In this document: positions 27,443-36,470 of the stretch, in pieces
Layout: each line of letters starts with the position of its first letter
How positions within the stretch are numbered: position 1 is the stretch's first letter
NCBI RefSeq assembly: GCF_010731855.1
Contig: NZ_AP022620.1
Span: forward strand, 682,001 to 746,000
DNA: 64,000 bases
Direction: 5' to 3'
DNA from: Mycolicibacterium anyangense
GTDB lineage: Bacteria; Actinomycetota; Actinomycetes; Mycobacteriales; Mycobacteriaceae
The notes under the pieces: generated by a model
What the model was told of the DNA's origin: nothing
Seen by the model: the letters and a program-made list of their open reading frames with translations, nothing else
Database searches by the model: none
Program-made: the position numbers and the translations under genes

Positions 27443-27470
27443 GGCGCGCGGCCTGTGGCAGGGTAGGCCG

Positions 27471-28637
27471 ATGCGCGTTGCGGTGGTAGCCGGCCCGGAT
27501 CCGGGCCACGTGTTTCCCGCGATCGCCCTGTGTCTGCGGTTCGCCGCCGCCGGTGACCAGCCCGTCCTGCTCACCGGAACCGAACGCCTCGACCTGGCCC
27601 GCACGGCCGGTGTCCCAGCCGTCGAACTAGCCGGTCTGGACGCCACCGCGGATGACGACGACGCCGATGCGGGCGCGAAGATCCATCAGCGGGCCGCGCG
27701 GATGGCCGAGCGCAACGTTGCCGTCCTGACCCGGCTGGCTCCCGATCTCATCGTCTCTGACGCCATCACCGCGTGCGGCGGGCTGGCTGCCGAACTCCTG
27801 GGAATCCCGTGGATCGAGCTCAGCCCGCACCCGCTGTACCTGCCGTCGAAAGGACTGCCCCCGATCGGGAGCGGGCTGGCACCCGGCACCGGGCTGCGGG
27901 GCCGGATGCGAGACGCCGTCATGCGGGCACTGACGGCCCGCTCGCTGCGCGAGGGAGAGCGGCAACGCACCGCGGCACGAGCCGGGATCGGGCTACCCGT
28001 TCAGGATCGCGGCCCGCTGCGCCGGCTCATCGCGACCCTGCCCGCGCTCGAGGTGCCGCGACCGGACTGGCCGGCCGGCGCGGTCGTCGTCGGCCCGTTG
28101 CATTTCGAGCCCACCTCTGCGGTGCTGCCGATCCCGGACGGGGAGGGGCCGCTGGTCGTGGTGGCGCCGTCGACAGCCACCACGGGGGCCGAGGGCGTGG
28201 CGGAACTGGCATTGCGGCACCTGGTACCCGGCGACACCCTGCCCGCCGGCTCCCGGGTGGTGATCTCCCGGTTGGGTGGCGATGACCTCGACGTGCCACC
28301 GTGGGCCGCCGTCGGGCTGGGTCGCCAGGACGAGTTGCTCGCCAAGGCCGATGTGGTGGTCTGCGGGGGAGGGCACGGCATGTTGTCCAAGACGCTGCTG
28401 GCCGGTGTCCCGATGGTGGTGATTCCCGGCGGGGGCGACCAATGGGAGCTGGCGAATCGTGTTGTGCGCCAAGGCAGTGCGCGGCTGATCCGGCCCGTGA
28501 GCGCCGAGGCATTGGTGGCCGAGGTGACTGAGGTGCTGTCCTCGCCGCGCTATCGGAAGGCGGCCAGACGGGCGGGGGAGAGCATTATCGGCGTCGCCGA
28601 TCCGGTACGGGTGTGCCATGAATCGCTGGCTGGGTAG
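27471..28637 (+). CDS. GT1-like glycosyltransferase (Rv2739c-like)
   Basis: A 388-residue GT-B glycosyltransferase of the MGT/UGT type. The N-terminal acceptor domain begins VAVVAGPDPGHVFPAIALCLRFAAAGDQPVLL, and the C-terminal donor domain ends with the nucleotide-sugar motif VVCGGGHGMLSKTLLAGVPMVVIPGGGDQWELANRV. Acceptor and donor are unknown. Its TAG stop supplies the first three bases of the promoter hexamer of the next gene. Confidence 0.85.
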   Translation: MRVAVVAGPDPGHVFPAIALCLRFAAAGDQPVLLTGTERLDLARTAGVPAVELAGLDATADDDDADAGAKIHQRAARMAERNVAVLTRLAPDLIVSDAITACGGLAAELLGIPWIELSPHPLYLPSKGLPPIGSGLAPGTGLRGRMRDAVMRALTARSLREGERQRTAARAGIGLPVQDRGPLRRLIATLPALEVPRPDWPAGAVVVGPLHFEPTSAVLPIPDGEGPLVVVAPSTATTGAEGVAELALRHLVPGDTLPAGSRVVISRLGGDDLDVPPWAAVGLGRQDELLAKADVVVCGGGHGMLSKTLLAGVPMVVIPGGGDQWELANRVVRQGSARLIRPVSAEALVAEVTEVLSSPRYRKAARRAGESIIGVADPVRVCHESLAG

Positions 28638-28640
28638 GTT
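28635..28640 (+). promoter_or_regulatory. -10 hexamer TAGGTT of the DUF3046 gene, overlapping a stop codon
   Basis: TAGGTT lies 6 nt before GTG 28647, and its TAG is the stop codon of the glycosyltransferase gene. Confidence 0.5.
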
Positions 28641-28646
28641 GGTGGC

Positions 28647-28841
28647 GTGCGGCTGACGGAATTCAACGACCTCGTCGAAGCGCAGTTCGGCTCAGTTCGT
28701 GCTGCCTCGATGGTGGTGGACCACGTTCTGACCACGTTGGGCGGGCGCACCGCCGCGCAGGCCATCGAGGATGGTGTGGAACCACGCGAGGTCTGGCGGG
28801 CGCTGTGCGCGGACTTCGACGTGCCGCGCGATCAGTGGTGA
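28647..28841 (+). CDS. DUF3046 protein (Rv2738c-like)
   Basis: A 64-residue actinobacterial protein of unknown function (VRLTEFNDLVEAQFGSVRAASMVVDHVLTTLGGRTAAQAIEDGVEPREVWRALCADF; it ends with PRDQW). It is conserved just upstream of recA-recX in mycobacteria, but no role is known. The stop overlaps the next GTG by 4 nt (GTGA). Confidence 0.88.
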   Translation: MRLTEFNDLVEAQFGSVRAASMVVDHVLTTLGGRTAAQAIEDGVEPREVWRALCADFDVPRDQW

Positions 28842-29527
28842 GCACGTTCGCGCTGGTGCACGGCGCCTGGCATGGGCCGTGGTGCTGGGAACGGCTGACC
28901 CCCGAGCTGGAGCGCCGCGGACATCGGGTGATCACCGTCGACGTCCGGTTCGACGATCCGGCGGCGACGTTCGAGGATCATGCGACCACCTTCGCCGCGG
29001 CCGTGCAGGACTGCGATGAGGACGTCGTGGCCGTCGGGCACTCGCTGGGCAGCTTCGCGTTCCCGTGGATCGCCGAGCGCCGGCCGGTGCGCCATCTGGT
29101 GTACCTGTGCGGTCTGGTCGCCGAACCCGGCCGCACCTGTGCGGAACTGGATCGGGAGCAGGGCATCCTCAACCCGGGCTACCGGGCCGGCCTGGCCAAG
29201 GTGGGCGGCGGCACCCGGTGGGCGGACCTCGAGCTGGCGCGAGAGGTCTTCTATTCCGACTGCGATGACGACGTCGTCGAGGCGGCGATCCCGAGACTGC
29301 GGACCCAGGCGGTGCGGCCCATGACGCAACGTTGCCCATATGACCGGCTGCCGGCCGTGCCGGCCACCTCGGTCGTGTGCGCGGCCGACCGAATGGTCGA
29401 TCCGGCCTGGTCACGACGGGTAGCCGCGGAGATTCTTGACGCACCGGTGGTGGAGCTGCCGGGCGGCCATTCCCCGTTCTACTCCCGGCCATCGGAGTTG
29501 GCCGAGGTTTTACACGGGGTGCTCTGA
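28838..29527 (+). CDS. alpha/beta hydrolase
   Basis: A 229-residue small alpha/beta hydrolase of the esterase/salicylate-binding type. HGAWHGPWCWERL forms the oxyanion region, the nucleophile is in VAVGHSLGSFAFP, and the C-terminal ELPGGHSPFYSRP supplies the His. GTG 28838 overlaps the DUF3046 stop. An insertion of this kind between Rv2738c and recA is not in M. tuberculosis as I recall it. Confidence 0.82.
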   Translation: MSTFALVHGAWHGPWCWERLTPELERRGHRVITVDVRFDDPAATFEDHATTFAAAVQDCDEDVVAVGHSLGSFAFPWIAERRPVRHLVYLCGLVAEPGRTCAELDREQGILNPGYRAGLAKVGGGTRWADLELAREVFYSDCDDDVVEAAIPRLRTQAVRPMTQRCPYDRLPAVPATSVVCAADRMVDPAWSRRVAAEILDAPVVELPGGHSPFYSRPSELAEVLHGVL

Positions 29528-29551
29528 CACGCCCGGCGCGTCGGCTTGCTT

Positions 29552-29567
29552 TCGAACATCTGTTCGT
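29552..29567. promoter_or_regulatory. LexA box of recA
   Basis: TCGAAC-ATCT-GTTCGT matches the mycobacterial SOS box TCGAAC-N4-GTTCGA with one mismatch. It directly abuts a TATGGT -10 at 29568-29573, so LexA binding would block the promoter. Confidence 0.85.
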
Positions 29568-29670
29568 TATGGTGGTGACGTTCGACCGAGTTTGTCGGTG
29601 GCCTGTCCTAGCGTCAGTCCCAACCGGCCGGAACCCCGGTCAAACCGAATGACTACCGGAGAGGTACACC

Positions 29671-30726
29671 ATGGCGCAGCAAGCCCCCGATCGCGAGAAG
29701 GCACTCGAACTCGCGATCGCACAGATCGAGAAGAACCACGGCAAGGGTTCGGTGATGCGTCTCGGTGACGAGGTCCGTCAGCCGATCTCGGTCATCCCGA
29801 CCGGCTCCATCGCCCTGGACGTGGCGCTGGGCATCGGCGGTCTGCCTCGCGGCCGCATCGTCGAGATCTACGGCCCGGAATCCTCGGGTAAGACCACCGT
29901 CGCGCTGCATGCGGTGGCCAACGCCCAGGCCGCCGGCGGTATCGCGGCGTTCATCGACGCCGAGCACGCGCTGGATCCTGACTACGCCCAGAAGCTCGGG
30001 GTGGACACCGACTCGCTGCTGGTCAGCCAGCCCGACACCGGTGAGCAGGCCCTCGAGATCGCCGACATGCTGGTGCGTTCCGGCGCCATCGACCTCATCG
30101 TCATCGACTCGGTGGCAGCGTTGGTGCCGCGCGCCGAGATCGAGGGTGAGATGGGTGACAGCCACGTCGGCCTGCAGGCCCGCCTGATGAGCCAGGCGCT
30201 GCGCAAGATGACCGGTGCGCTGAACAACTCGGGCACCACCGCCATCTTCATCAACCAGCTGCGCGAGAAGATCGGCGTGATGTTCGGTTCGCCCGAAACC
30301 ACCACCGGCGGTAAGGCATTGAAGTTCTACGCTTCGGTGCGGCTGGACGTGCGCCGGATCGAGACGCTCAAGGACGGCACCGACGCGGTGGGCAACCGCA
30401 CCCGCGTCAAGGTGGTCAAGAACAAGGTCTCGCCGCCGTTCAAGCAGGCCGAGTTCGACATCCTCTACGGCCAGGGCATCAGCCGCGAGGGCTCGCTCAT
30501 CGACATGGGTGTCGAGCACGGCTTTATCCGCAAGTCCGGATCGTGGTTCACCTACGAGGGTGAGCAGTTGGGGCAGGGCAAGGAGAATGCCCGCAAGTTC
30601 CTGCTGGAGAACCCGGATGTGGGCCACGAGATCGAGAAGAAGATCAAAGAGAAGCTCGGTATCGGTGCGGTGATGACCGACGATCTCGCCATCGATGACG
30701 TTCTGCCCGCCCCAGTCGACTTCTGA
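29671..30726 (+). CDS. recA: recombinase RecA
   Basis: A 351-residue DNA strand-exchange protein and co-protease for LexA. Walker A is GPESSGKTT (residues 67-75), Walker B is [12 protein letters not shown], and the DNA-binding L1/L2 regions ([43 protein letters not shown]) are intact. The gene is uninterrupted: there is no intein, unlike M. tuberculosis and M. leprae RecA. The RBS GGAGAGG precedes ATG 29671. The SOS box and promoter lie ~100 nt upstream. recX overlaps the end. Confidence 0.98.
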   Translation: MAQQAPDREKALELAIAQIEKNHGKGSVMRLGDEVRQPISVIPTGSIALDVALGIGGLPRGRIVEIYGPESSGKTTVALHAVANAQAAGGIAAFIDAEHALDPDYAQKLGVDTDSLLVSQPDTGEQALEIADMLVRSGAIDLIVIDSVAALVPRAEIEGEMGDSHVGLQARLMSQALRKMTGALNNSGTTAIFINQLREKIGVMFGSPETTTGGKALKFYASVRLDVRRIETLKDGTDAVGNRTRVKVVKNKVSPPFKQAEFDILYGQGISREGSLIDMGVEHGFIRKSGSWFTYEGEQLGQGKENARKFLLENPDVGHEIEKKIKEKLGIGAVMTDDLAIDDVLPAPVDF

Positions 30727-31213
30727 CAAGCGCGCTGAGCAGGCGCACGCGGTGTGCCTGCGCCTGCTCACCGTGCGGTCAAGAACTCGCTCGGAGTTGG
30801 CCGGTCAGCTCGACAAGCGTGGCTATCCCGACGAGGTCGCCGAATCGGTACTCGACCGGTTGGCCGCGGTCGGGCTGATCGACGATGCCGACTTCGCCGA
30901 ACAGTGGGTGCGGTCCCGGCGAGCGCGGGGCGGAAAAGGCAAGCGCGCGTTAGCTGCTGAGCTGCGAACCAAAGGTGTCGATGACGACGTGATCGCGGCC
31001 GCCCTTGACGATATCGACGCCGGAGCCGAGCGGCGGCTGGCCGAGGAGTTGGTGGAGCGCAAACTGCGCCGCGAGGCGCTGGCCGACACCGACGACACCA
31101 AGGTGATGCGCAGACTGGTCGGCATGCTGGCCCGGCGTGGCTACAGCCAGAGCTTGGCGGTCGCGGTGGTCAGCGACGGACTGGCCGCAGAGCGGGAACG
31201 CCGCCGGGTCTGA
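30695..31213 (+). CDS. recX: regulatory protein RecX
   Basis: A 172-residue inhibitor of RecA filaments made of tandem three-helix repeats ([67 protein letters not shown]). ATG 30695 lies 32 nt inside recA. The resulting N-terminus [24 protein letters not shown] aligns with the M. tuberculosis protein, so the overlap looks real and implies translational coupling. Confidence 0.94.
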   Translation: MTFCPPQSTSDKRAEQAHAVCLRLLTVRSRTRSELAGQLDKRGYPDEVAESVLDRLAAVGLIDDADFAEQWVRSRRARGGKGKRALAAELRTKGVDDDVIAAALDDIDAGAERRLAEELVERKLRREALADTDDTKVMRRLVGMLARRGYSQSLAVAVVSDGLAAERERRRV

Positions 31214-31267
31214 CACCGTCGGCCGCAATTACCTGGCAGCACCTGACCGCGTCGATGCCGCCCGCCG

Positions 31268-31273
31268 TAGGCT
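31268..31273 (+). promoter_or_regulatory. -10 hexamer TAGGCT of the LLM oxidoreductase (leaderless)
   Basis: TAGGCT ends 6 nt before ATG 31280. Confidence 0.5.
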
Positions 31274-31279
31274 TCGGGC

Positions 31280-32104
31280 ATGCGAATCTCGGCCAAGCTG
31301 GCGCCCACATTCGACTACCCGCAGCTCGAGCAGTTCTGGCGTGCCGCCGACGATCTCGGTTTCGAGGCGGTGTGGAACTACGACCACTTCTACGGCCTGG
31401 TCGACAACACCAAGCCCACCCACGAGGGCTGGACCACGCTGGCAGCGATGGCCGCTGTGACGCGACGGGCACGGGTGGGCTGCATGGTGACCGGGGTGAC
31501 CTACCGCAACCCCGCGATCCTGGCCAAGATGGCCGTCACCGTCGATCACATCAGCGGCGGACGGCTGGATTTCGGTATCGGTGCGGGCTGGCATGAGGCG
31601 GAGCATCGCGGATACGGCATCGAATTCCCCAGTGCCGGAACGCGCGTCGCGATGCTCGATGAGGCCCTGACCGTGATCCGCCGGCTGTGGACCGAGGAGT
31701 CCGTGACCTTCGCGGGCCGCTTCTACACACTGACCGACGCGATCTGCGAACCGAAACCGATTCAGCGGCCACACCCGCCGATCGTCGTCGGCGGGTCGGG
31801 TCCGAAGATGCTGCGCGTGATCGCCCGGCATGCCGACGAGTGGAACATGCCCAGCCATCAGGGTCCGCGGGAGTGGGGCGAGGCCAACGCCCGGCTCGAC
31901 GCGGCCTGCGCCGAGGTCGGCCGCGATCCCGCCGCCGTCAGCAGAGGGGTGCAGCTGTTCCTGCACCCGCGCGAACCCGAACAGGTCAGCGGCCAACTTG
32001 ATCTGCTGGCGCAGTACGAAGATCTGGGCTGCCAACACGCGGTGCTGAGCTTCTACCAACCGCCCGATGCCGAATTGCTGGCACGCTGCGCCGCACTTCG
32101 CTGA
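31280..32104 (+). CDS. LLM-class F420- or flavin-dependent oxidoreductase
   Basis: A 274-residue luciferase-like TIM-barrel oxidoreductase. Typical segments are WRAADDLGFEAVWNYDHFYG, VTGVTYRNPAILAKMAVTVDHISGGRLDFGIGAGWHEAEH and PPIVVGGSGPKMLRVIARHADEWN. Many mycobacterial members of this size use coenzyme F420, but this is not provable from sequence. The substrate is unknown. Confidence 0.85.
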   Translation: MRISAKLAPTFDYPQLEQFWRAADDLGFEAVWNYDHFYGLVDNTKPTHEGWTTLAAMAAVTRRARVGCMVTGVTYRNPAILAKMAVTVDHISGGRLDFGIGAGWHEAEHRGYGIEFPSAGTRVAMLDEALTVIRRLWTEESVTFAGRFYTLTDAICEPKPIQRPHPPIVVGGSGPKMLRVIARHADEWNMPSHQGPREWGEANARLDAACAEVGRDPAAVSRGVQLFLHPREPEQVSGQLDLLAQYEDLGCQHAVLSFYQPPDAELLARCAALR

Positions 32105-32130
32105 CGCGGCCGCGCAGCAGACAGGGAGAA

Positions 32131-33447
32131 ATGTCAGTGGCAGTAGGCGCTCGATCGGGGCGTACTGCGATGCGGGTGGCGATGGCGGTCGCGGTGGTCG
32201 TGACCGGGGTGGCGCTTGCCGTCGTGCTCGGCCTTGTCGTTGTGCTCCTTTCGGCCCGTCTCATCGACGTGCCGTGGGTCTTCCTCGGTGCCGGCTACGT
32301 TGCACTCGTGGCGAGCGGCGTGGTAGCCGTGCTCGCGGTTCGCAGGATTCTCCGGTCCACCGGCACGTGGCGATCGACCGTGGCAGTCAGCGTCGGCCTG
32401 GCGATGATCACGGCGACCATCGCTCACTACACCATCTTGGACCGATTCCCCTCGATGCCGGTCGAGCCCGATCCGCCGGGAGTTCACTACTGGTCGGTTC
32501 CCGACGGCCGACTCGCGTACTACCACCAATCGGCAGCTCCCATGCCCGGCAGGCGTCCACCCGTCGTGTTTCTGCACGGTGGTCCGGGGACGCCAGGAGA
32601 GGGATTACCAACGGGCAGTGCGGAACTGGCCGCGCTAGGCTACGACGTCTACGCCTACGACCAACTCGGAGCGGGACGTTCCTCCCGGTTGAGTGACGTC
32701 ACCCACTACACCGTCGAGCACGCGGTCGACGATCTCGATGCAGTACGGCACTTGATCGGCGGTGAGAAGATGATCCTGATCGGCCGATCCTGGGGCGGTT
32801 CGCTGCTCGCCCAATACCTGGCGCGTCACCCTGACCACGTCGAGCGGGCGGTCTTTGTCACACCCGGAACCATCTGGGGTGGGCTCAAGGAGGACGTCGG
32901 CGAACCCTGGCCGGCACGAGACGCCGCGGAGCGCCGCGAGTACGAGCAGCTCACGGGACGAGCTCGAACTCTGCTGCAGAGCATTCTGCTCGAGGTCAAC
33001 CCCAACGCAGCCCACTCCTTCGTGCCGGATCGGGAAGCCGACAGCTGGATGCGGGCGGTTGCCCTGACCGGTCGGGGCGCGACCGCGTGTTCTGGGCCGC
33101 CTCGAACCCCGGCTCATCACAACCTGCAGGGCTTCTACAGCAATCAGATGCTCGTCGCGGACTTCGCGGCAACTGCCGACCCTCGACCGGCCCTCGCGCA
33201 AGCGCATGTGCCGGCACTGGTGATGGCGGCACAATGTGATTTCGTCCACTGGTCGGTCACCCGGCGCTACGTCGATGCCATCCCTGGAGCAGTCCTCGTT
33301 CCCGTCGGCAATGCCGGACACGGCATCACCGAAGACCAGCCCGTATTGTTCGCCCGGCTGATCGCGGAGTTCATCACCGGGCAGCCCATGGAGGTACCGC
33401 TCTGGCGATCGGCGGCAGATCCGTGGAACCGGCCGGCCGGCGGCTGA
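32131..33447 (+). CDS. membrane-anchored alpha/beta hydrolase (proline iminopeptidase-like)
   Basis: A 438-residue protein with three N-terminal transmembrane helices (residues ~14-41, 47-71, 83-101) and then a hydrolase domain. The catalytic domain has HGGPG at 149-153, the nucleophile elbow GRSWGGS near residue 219, and a terminal His in GNAGHGITEDQP. Topology should place the enzyme at the membrane surface, probably outside. The RBS is GGGAGAA. Codon third positions look less GC-rich than the neighbours, and M. tuberculosis has no gene I recall at this position, so it may be acquired. Confidence 0.82.
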   Translation: MSVAVGARSGRTAMRVAMAVAVVVTGVALAVVLGLVVVLLSARLIDVPWVFLGAGYVALVASGVVAVLAVRRILRSTGTWRSTVAVSVGLAMITATIAHYTILDRFPSMPVEPDPPGVHYWSVPDGRLAYYHQSAAPMPGRRPPVVFLHGGPGTPGEGLPTGSAELAALGYDVYAYDQLGAGRSSRLSDVTHYTVEHAVDDLDAVRHLIGGEKMILIGRSWGGSLLAQYLARHPDHVERAVFVTPGTIWGGLKEDVGEPWPARDAAERREYEQLTGRARTLLQSILLEVNPNAAHSFVPDREADSWMRAVALTGRGATACSGPPRTPAHHNLQGFYSNQMLVADFAATADPRPALAQAHVPALVMAAQCDFVHWSVTRRYVDAIPGAVLVPVGNAGHGITEDQPVLFARLIAEFITGQPMEVPLWRSAADPWNRPAGG

Positions 33448-33486
33448 GCACGCAGGGGGCTCGCCGCCAGCCACCGTGCGATCGGC

Positions 33487-35499
33487 TCACTGCTCGCCGG
33501 ATGCAGCGGCCTGCGGTTGAGCGCCGAACAGCGCCGCGATCTCGGCCACCCGCGGATCGGCGCGCAACTCCTCGAAGGTCTCCGGTAACGGCTGACGCCA
33601 GTTCGGATACTCGTCGATGGTGCCCGGCAGATTCGGCTGACGACGCTCGCCGATGACGTCATAGGGCGAGATCAGCTTCAGCCGGCTCGGTGTCGACGCC
33701 AGGAATCGGTGCATGCCGACCACGATCTCAGCGTCCCCGGGATCCGGCGACGACAGCAGTCCCTCCGAGCGCAGCAATGCCACCCACTCGTCGCGCTCCC
33801 GGGCGGCCGACTTCTCCTCGGCGGCAACATCATCCAGAAGACCCAACTCGGCGCGGGCCCGCACGTGTTCACCGGCCAGGAATCCCGCCGCCGTCGGAAG
33901 GTCGTGTGTGGACAGGCTTGCCGCGGCCCGCGCCGGCCACTTCGCCGACGGCAACAGGGGTTGCTCCGGGTGGGACTCGTCGCGCACAAACCAGGCGACC
34001 GCAGAGCCGAGCATTCCGTTGGCGGCCAGCGCCTCGGTGACCTCCGGTTCGACGGTGCCCAAATCCTCACCGACCACCACCGCGCCGGCCCGGCGCGCCT
34101 CCAGCGACAGCACCGCCAGCATCACCTCGGCGTCATAGTGCACGTAGGTGCCCCGGTCCGGGCTGTCACCGGGTGGGATCCACCACAGCCGCCACAGGCC
34201 CGCGACATGGTCGATCCGCAGACCGTCCGCGTGAGAAAGGATGGCACGCAGCATTTCCCGCAGAGCCCGGTAGCCGGTGGCGGCAAGCCGATCCGGGCGC
34301 CACGGCGGTAGGCCCCAGTCCTGCCCGCGGGGAGTGAAGTTGTCCGGTGGTGCGCCCACGCTGACGCCGGGTGCCAGCACGTCGGCCAACGCCCATGCGT
34401 CGGCGCCTTCGGCGTCGACACCCACGGGTAGGTCGTGCAGTACTCCGAGCGCCATCCCGGCCCGGCGCGCACTGTCGCGCACGGCCGCCAACTGCGCGGC
34501 GCACTGCTGCTGCACCCAGGCGTGAAAGGCGATCCGCGGCGACAGTGCTCGTCGCTCGCGGCCCACCGCCGGCCCGTGCACATCACGAAGCCCCACGGGC
34601 CACCGGCTCCACCGGCCGCCGTAGCGTTCCGCGAGCGCGCAGTAGGTCGCCCAGTTGGCCAGGCCGTCATCGCCAGTCGTGCCCTCGAGTGGGTCGGGTC
34701 TGCCCGCCTCCCGCCACAGCAATTCCAGCGCCGCACGTTTGGCCGACCACACGAGATCGTGATCGATGCGGGGGGTGGCCGCCGACACCAGTAGGGCATC
34801 CACCTCCGACCGGGTGCGCGGGGCAGCGTGTCGATAGGCGTCGAGGTCCTCGATGCGCAACGCCAGCGGGTTGGCGAATCGGCGACTCGACGGGGTGTAC
34901 GGCGAAGGCTGCACCGGATGGGTGGGTCCGGGCGCATGCAGCGGGTTCAGCAGCACCGCGCCCGCCCCATGTTCGGCGGCGGTCCACTCGACGAACTCCC
35001 GCAGATCACCGAAATCCCCGATACCCCAAGATGATCCCGATCGCAGCGCGTAGAGCTGAAGCATCCACCCCCAGGTCGCCGGCGTCGGCGGCACCTGGGC
35101 GGGAGCCGCCACCAGGGTGCTCTGACTGCCGTCTCGGGTATGCACGTCGTACCAGCCCGCCGCGAGCCCGGCGGGAGTCTCCTCGCGCACCGCGGTTTCG
35201 CTGCCGTCCTCACCCACCAACAGCACGGCGCCGGGCAGCGGCCGTGCCCGGCCGTCGACGCGCACGGCGATCGTCGGCGGCAGCGCCCCGCTGCGGCTCG
35301 TGGCGTTGCACTCCGCCAACGCGGTGTGACGGGCGGCCTCGGTCCCGGCGTCGACATCGAGCAGTCCCAGCACCCGGATCACGATCTCGGCGTCCACCTC
35401 GACCGGCTCACGCCGCTCGTTGCGGTAGGAGGTGGCCACACCATGGGCGGCGGCCAGCCGACGCAGGTCGTCGGGTAGCGGTTTCGGTTCGGCTCGCAT
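33487..35499 (-). CDS. malQ: 4-alpha-glucanotransferase
   Basis: A 670-residue GH77 amylomaltase that transfers glucan chains in maltodextrin and glycogen metabolism. Catalytic elements are DGLRIDHVAGLWRLWWIPPG (nucleophile Asp), VVVGEDLGTVEPEV (acid/base Glu) and SLSTHDLPTAAGFLAG (transition-state Asp). The ~150-residue N-terminal extension of bacterial MalQ is present. The ATG is at 35499, with TATAGC 6 nt upstream as a weak leaderless -10. It is downstream of the importer operon, in the same direction (43-nt gap). Confidence 0.93.
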   Translation of the reverse strand: MRAEPKPLPDDLRRLAAAHGVATSYRNERREPVEVDAEIVIRVLGLLDVDAGTEAARHTALAECNATSRSGALPPTIAVRVDGRARPLPGAVLLVGEDGSETAVREETPAGLAAGWYDVHTRDGSQSTLVAAPAQVPPTPATWGWMLQLYALRSGSSWGIGDFGDLREFVEWTAAEHGAGAVLLNPLHAPGPTHPVQPSPYTPSSRRFANPLALRIEDLDAYRHAAPRTRSEVDALLVSAATPRIDHDLVWSAKRAALELLWREAGRPDPLEGTTGDDGLANWATYCALAERYGGRWSRWPVGLRDVHGPAVGRERRALSPRIAFHAWVQQQCAAQLAAVRDSARRAGMALGVLHDLPVGVDAEGADAWALADVLAPGVSVGAPPDNFTPRGQDWGLPPWRPDRLAATGYRALREMLRAILSHADGLRIDHVAGLWRLWWIPPGDSPDRGTYVHYDAEVMLAVLSLEARRAGAVVVGEDLGTVEPEVTEALAANGMLGSAVAWFVRDESHPEQPLLPSAKWPARAAASLSTHDLPTAAGFLAGEHVRARAELGLLDDVAAEEKSAARERDEWVALLRSEGLLSSPDPGDAEIVVGMHRFLASTPSRLKLISPYDVIGERRQPNLPGTIDEYPNWRQPLPETFEELRADPRVAEIAALFGAQPQAAASGEQ

Positions 35500-35542
35500 C
35501 GGGTTGCTATACCCGAGCGGCTCCCGTTGACACGCCCGCGCG

Positions 35543-36430
35543 TCAGTCGCCTGGCTCGAGCCGCGCGCCCGGCCCGCCACCACCTTCGTACGCCTGCGCC
35601 TCCAGCGGCGTCGCCCCACGCTTGGAGCGGCGCATCCGGCGCTCCAAGCGGGTGGCCCCGGCCGAGAGGGCGAAATTCGCCGCGATCATGATGACCGCGA
35701 TGACGATCAGCGCCGGCAGGTAGTTGCCGTAGGTCGATCCGACCACCGTGCCTTGGCGAACCATCTCGACGAAAGTGATCTGATAACCGATGGCGGTGTC
35801 CTTGAGCACCACCACCAATTGCGACACCAGAACCGGAAGCATCGATGTGATCGCTTGGGGCAGAAGGATGGAGCGCATGGTCTGCCCCGGACGCAAGCCC
35901 AACGCGGCGGCCGCCTCGGACTGCCCGCGGGGAAGCGCGTTGACCCCCGCACGCACGATCTCGGCGATCACTGCGGCGTTGTAGAGCGTCAGCCCGGTGA
36001 CCACGCCGGCCAGTGCCAGCTGCTTGGACGGGAAAACGTCGTAGAGGGCATAGAGGAAGTAGGCGAAGATCATCATGATCAGCACCGGAATGGCGCGGAA
36101 GAACTCGACGACTACCGCACAGCTCCGGCGCAGGGCACCGATGTGCGACAACCTGCCGACGCCCAGCAACAATCCCACAATCCCGGCCAGCACGATCGAC
36201 AGGGCGGCGGCCGTCAACGTGCCCTGAATGCCGGGCAGCACATAGGTTTTCCAGAGATCGGCAGTCAGGAACGGATGCCATTTCGCGGCGGTCAGCTGTC
36301 CCTTGCCGGCCAGTTTGGCGATGACCGCCCACACCGCGAGGGCGATCAGGATCAGGGTGACCGCGGAGATCGTCCGGTTACGGACCAGTGCGCGGGGCCC
36401 GGGCACGTCGAAGAGAACTGAACCGCTCAT
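35543..36430 (-). CDS. gluD: glutamate-type ABC importer permease GluD
   Basis: A 295-residue HisM-family permease with five or six transmembrane helices. The EAA loop is EAAAALGLRPGQTMRSILLPQAI, and FFRAIPVLIMMIFAYFLYALYDVFPSKQ marks the polar amino-acid transporter family. The C-terminal tail is basic then Gly-rich. It pairs with the permease half of the fusion protein encoded upstream. The RBS GAGAGG precedes ATG 36430. Confidence 0.88.
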   Translation of the reverse strand: MSGSVLFDVPGPRALVRNRTISAVTLILIALAVWAVIAKLAGKGQLTAAKWHPFLTADLWKTYVLPGIQGTLTAAALSIVLAGIVGLLLGVGRLSHIGALRRSCAVVVEFFRAIPVLIMMIFAYFLYALYDVFPSKQLALAGVVTGLTLYNAAVIAEIVRAGVNALPRGQSEAAAALGLRPGQTMRSILLPQAITSMLPVLVSQLVVVLKDTAIGYQITFVEMVRQGTVVGSTYGNYLPALIVIAVIMIAANFALSAGATRLERRMRRSKRGATPLEAQAYEGGGGPGARLEPGD

Positions 36431-36470
36431 CGGTGGTCACCTCTCATCGATGCAGCGCCACTGTGAATCA

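Noticed and set aside
29671..30726. Possible RecA intein
   Set aside because: RecA motifs are contiguous and the length is 351 residues, so no insertion is present.
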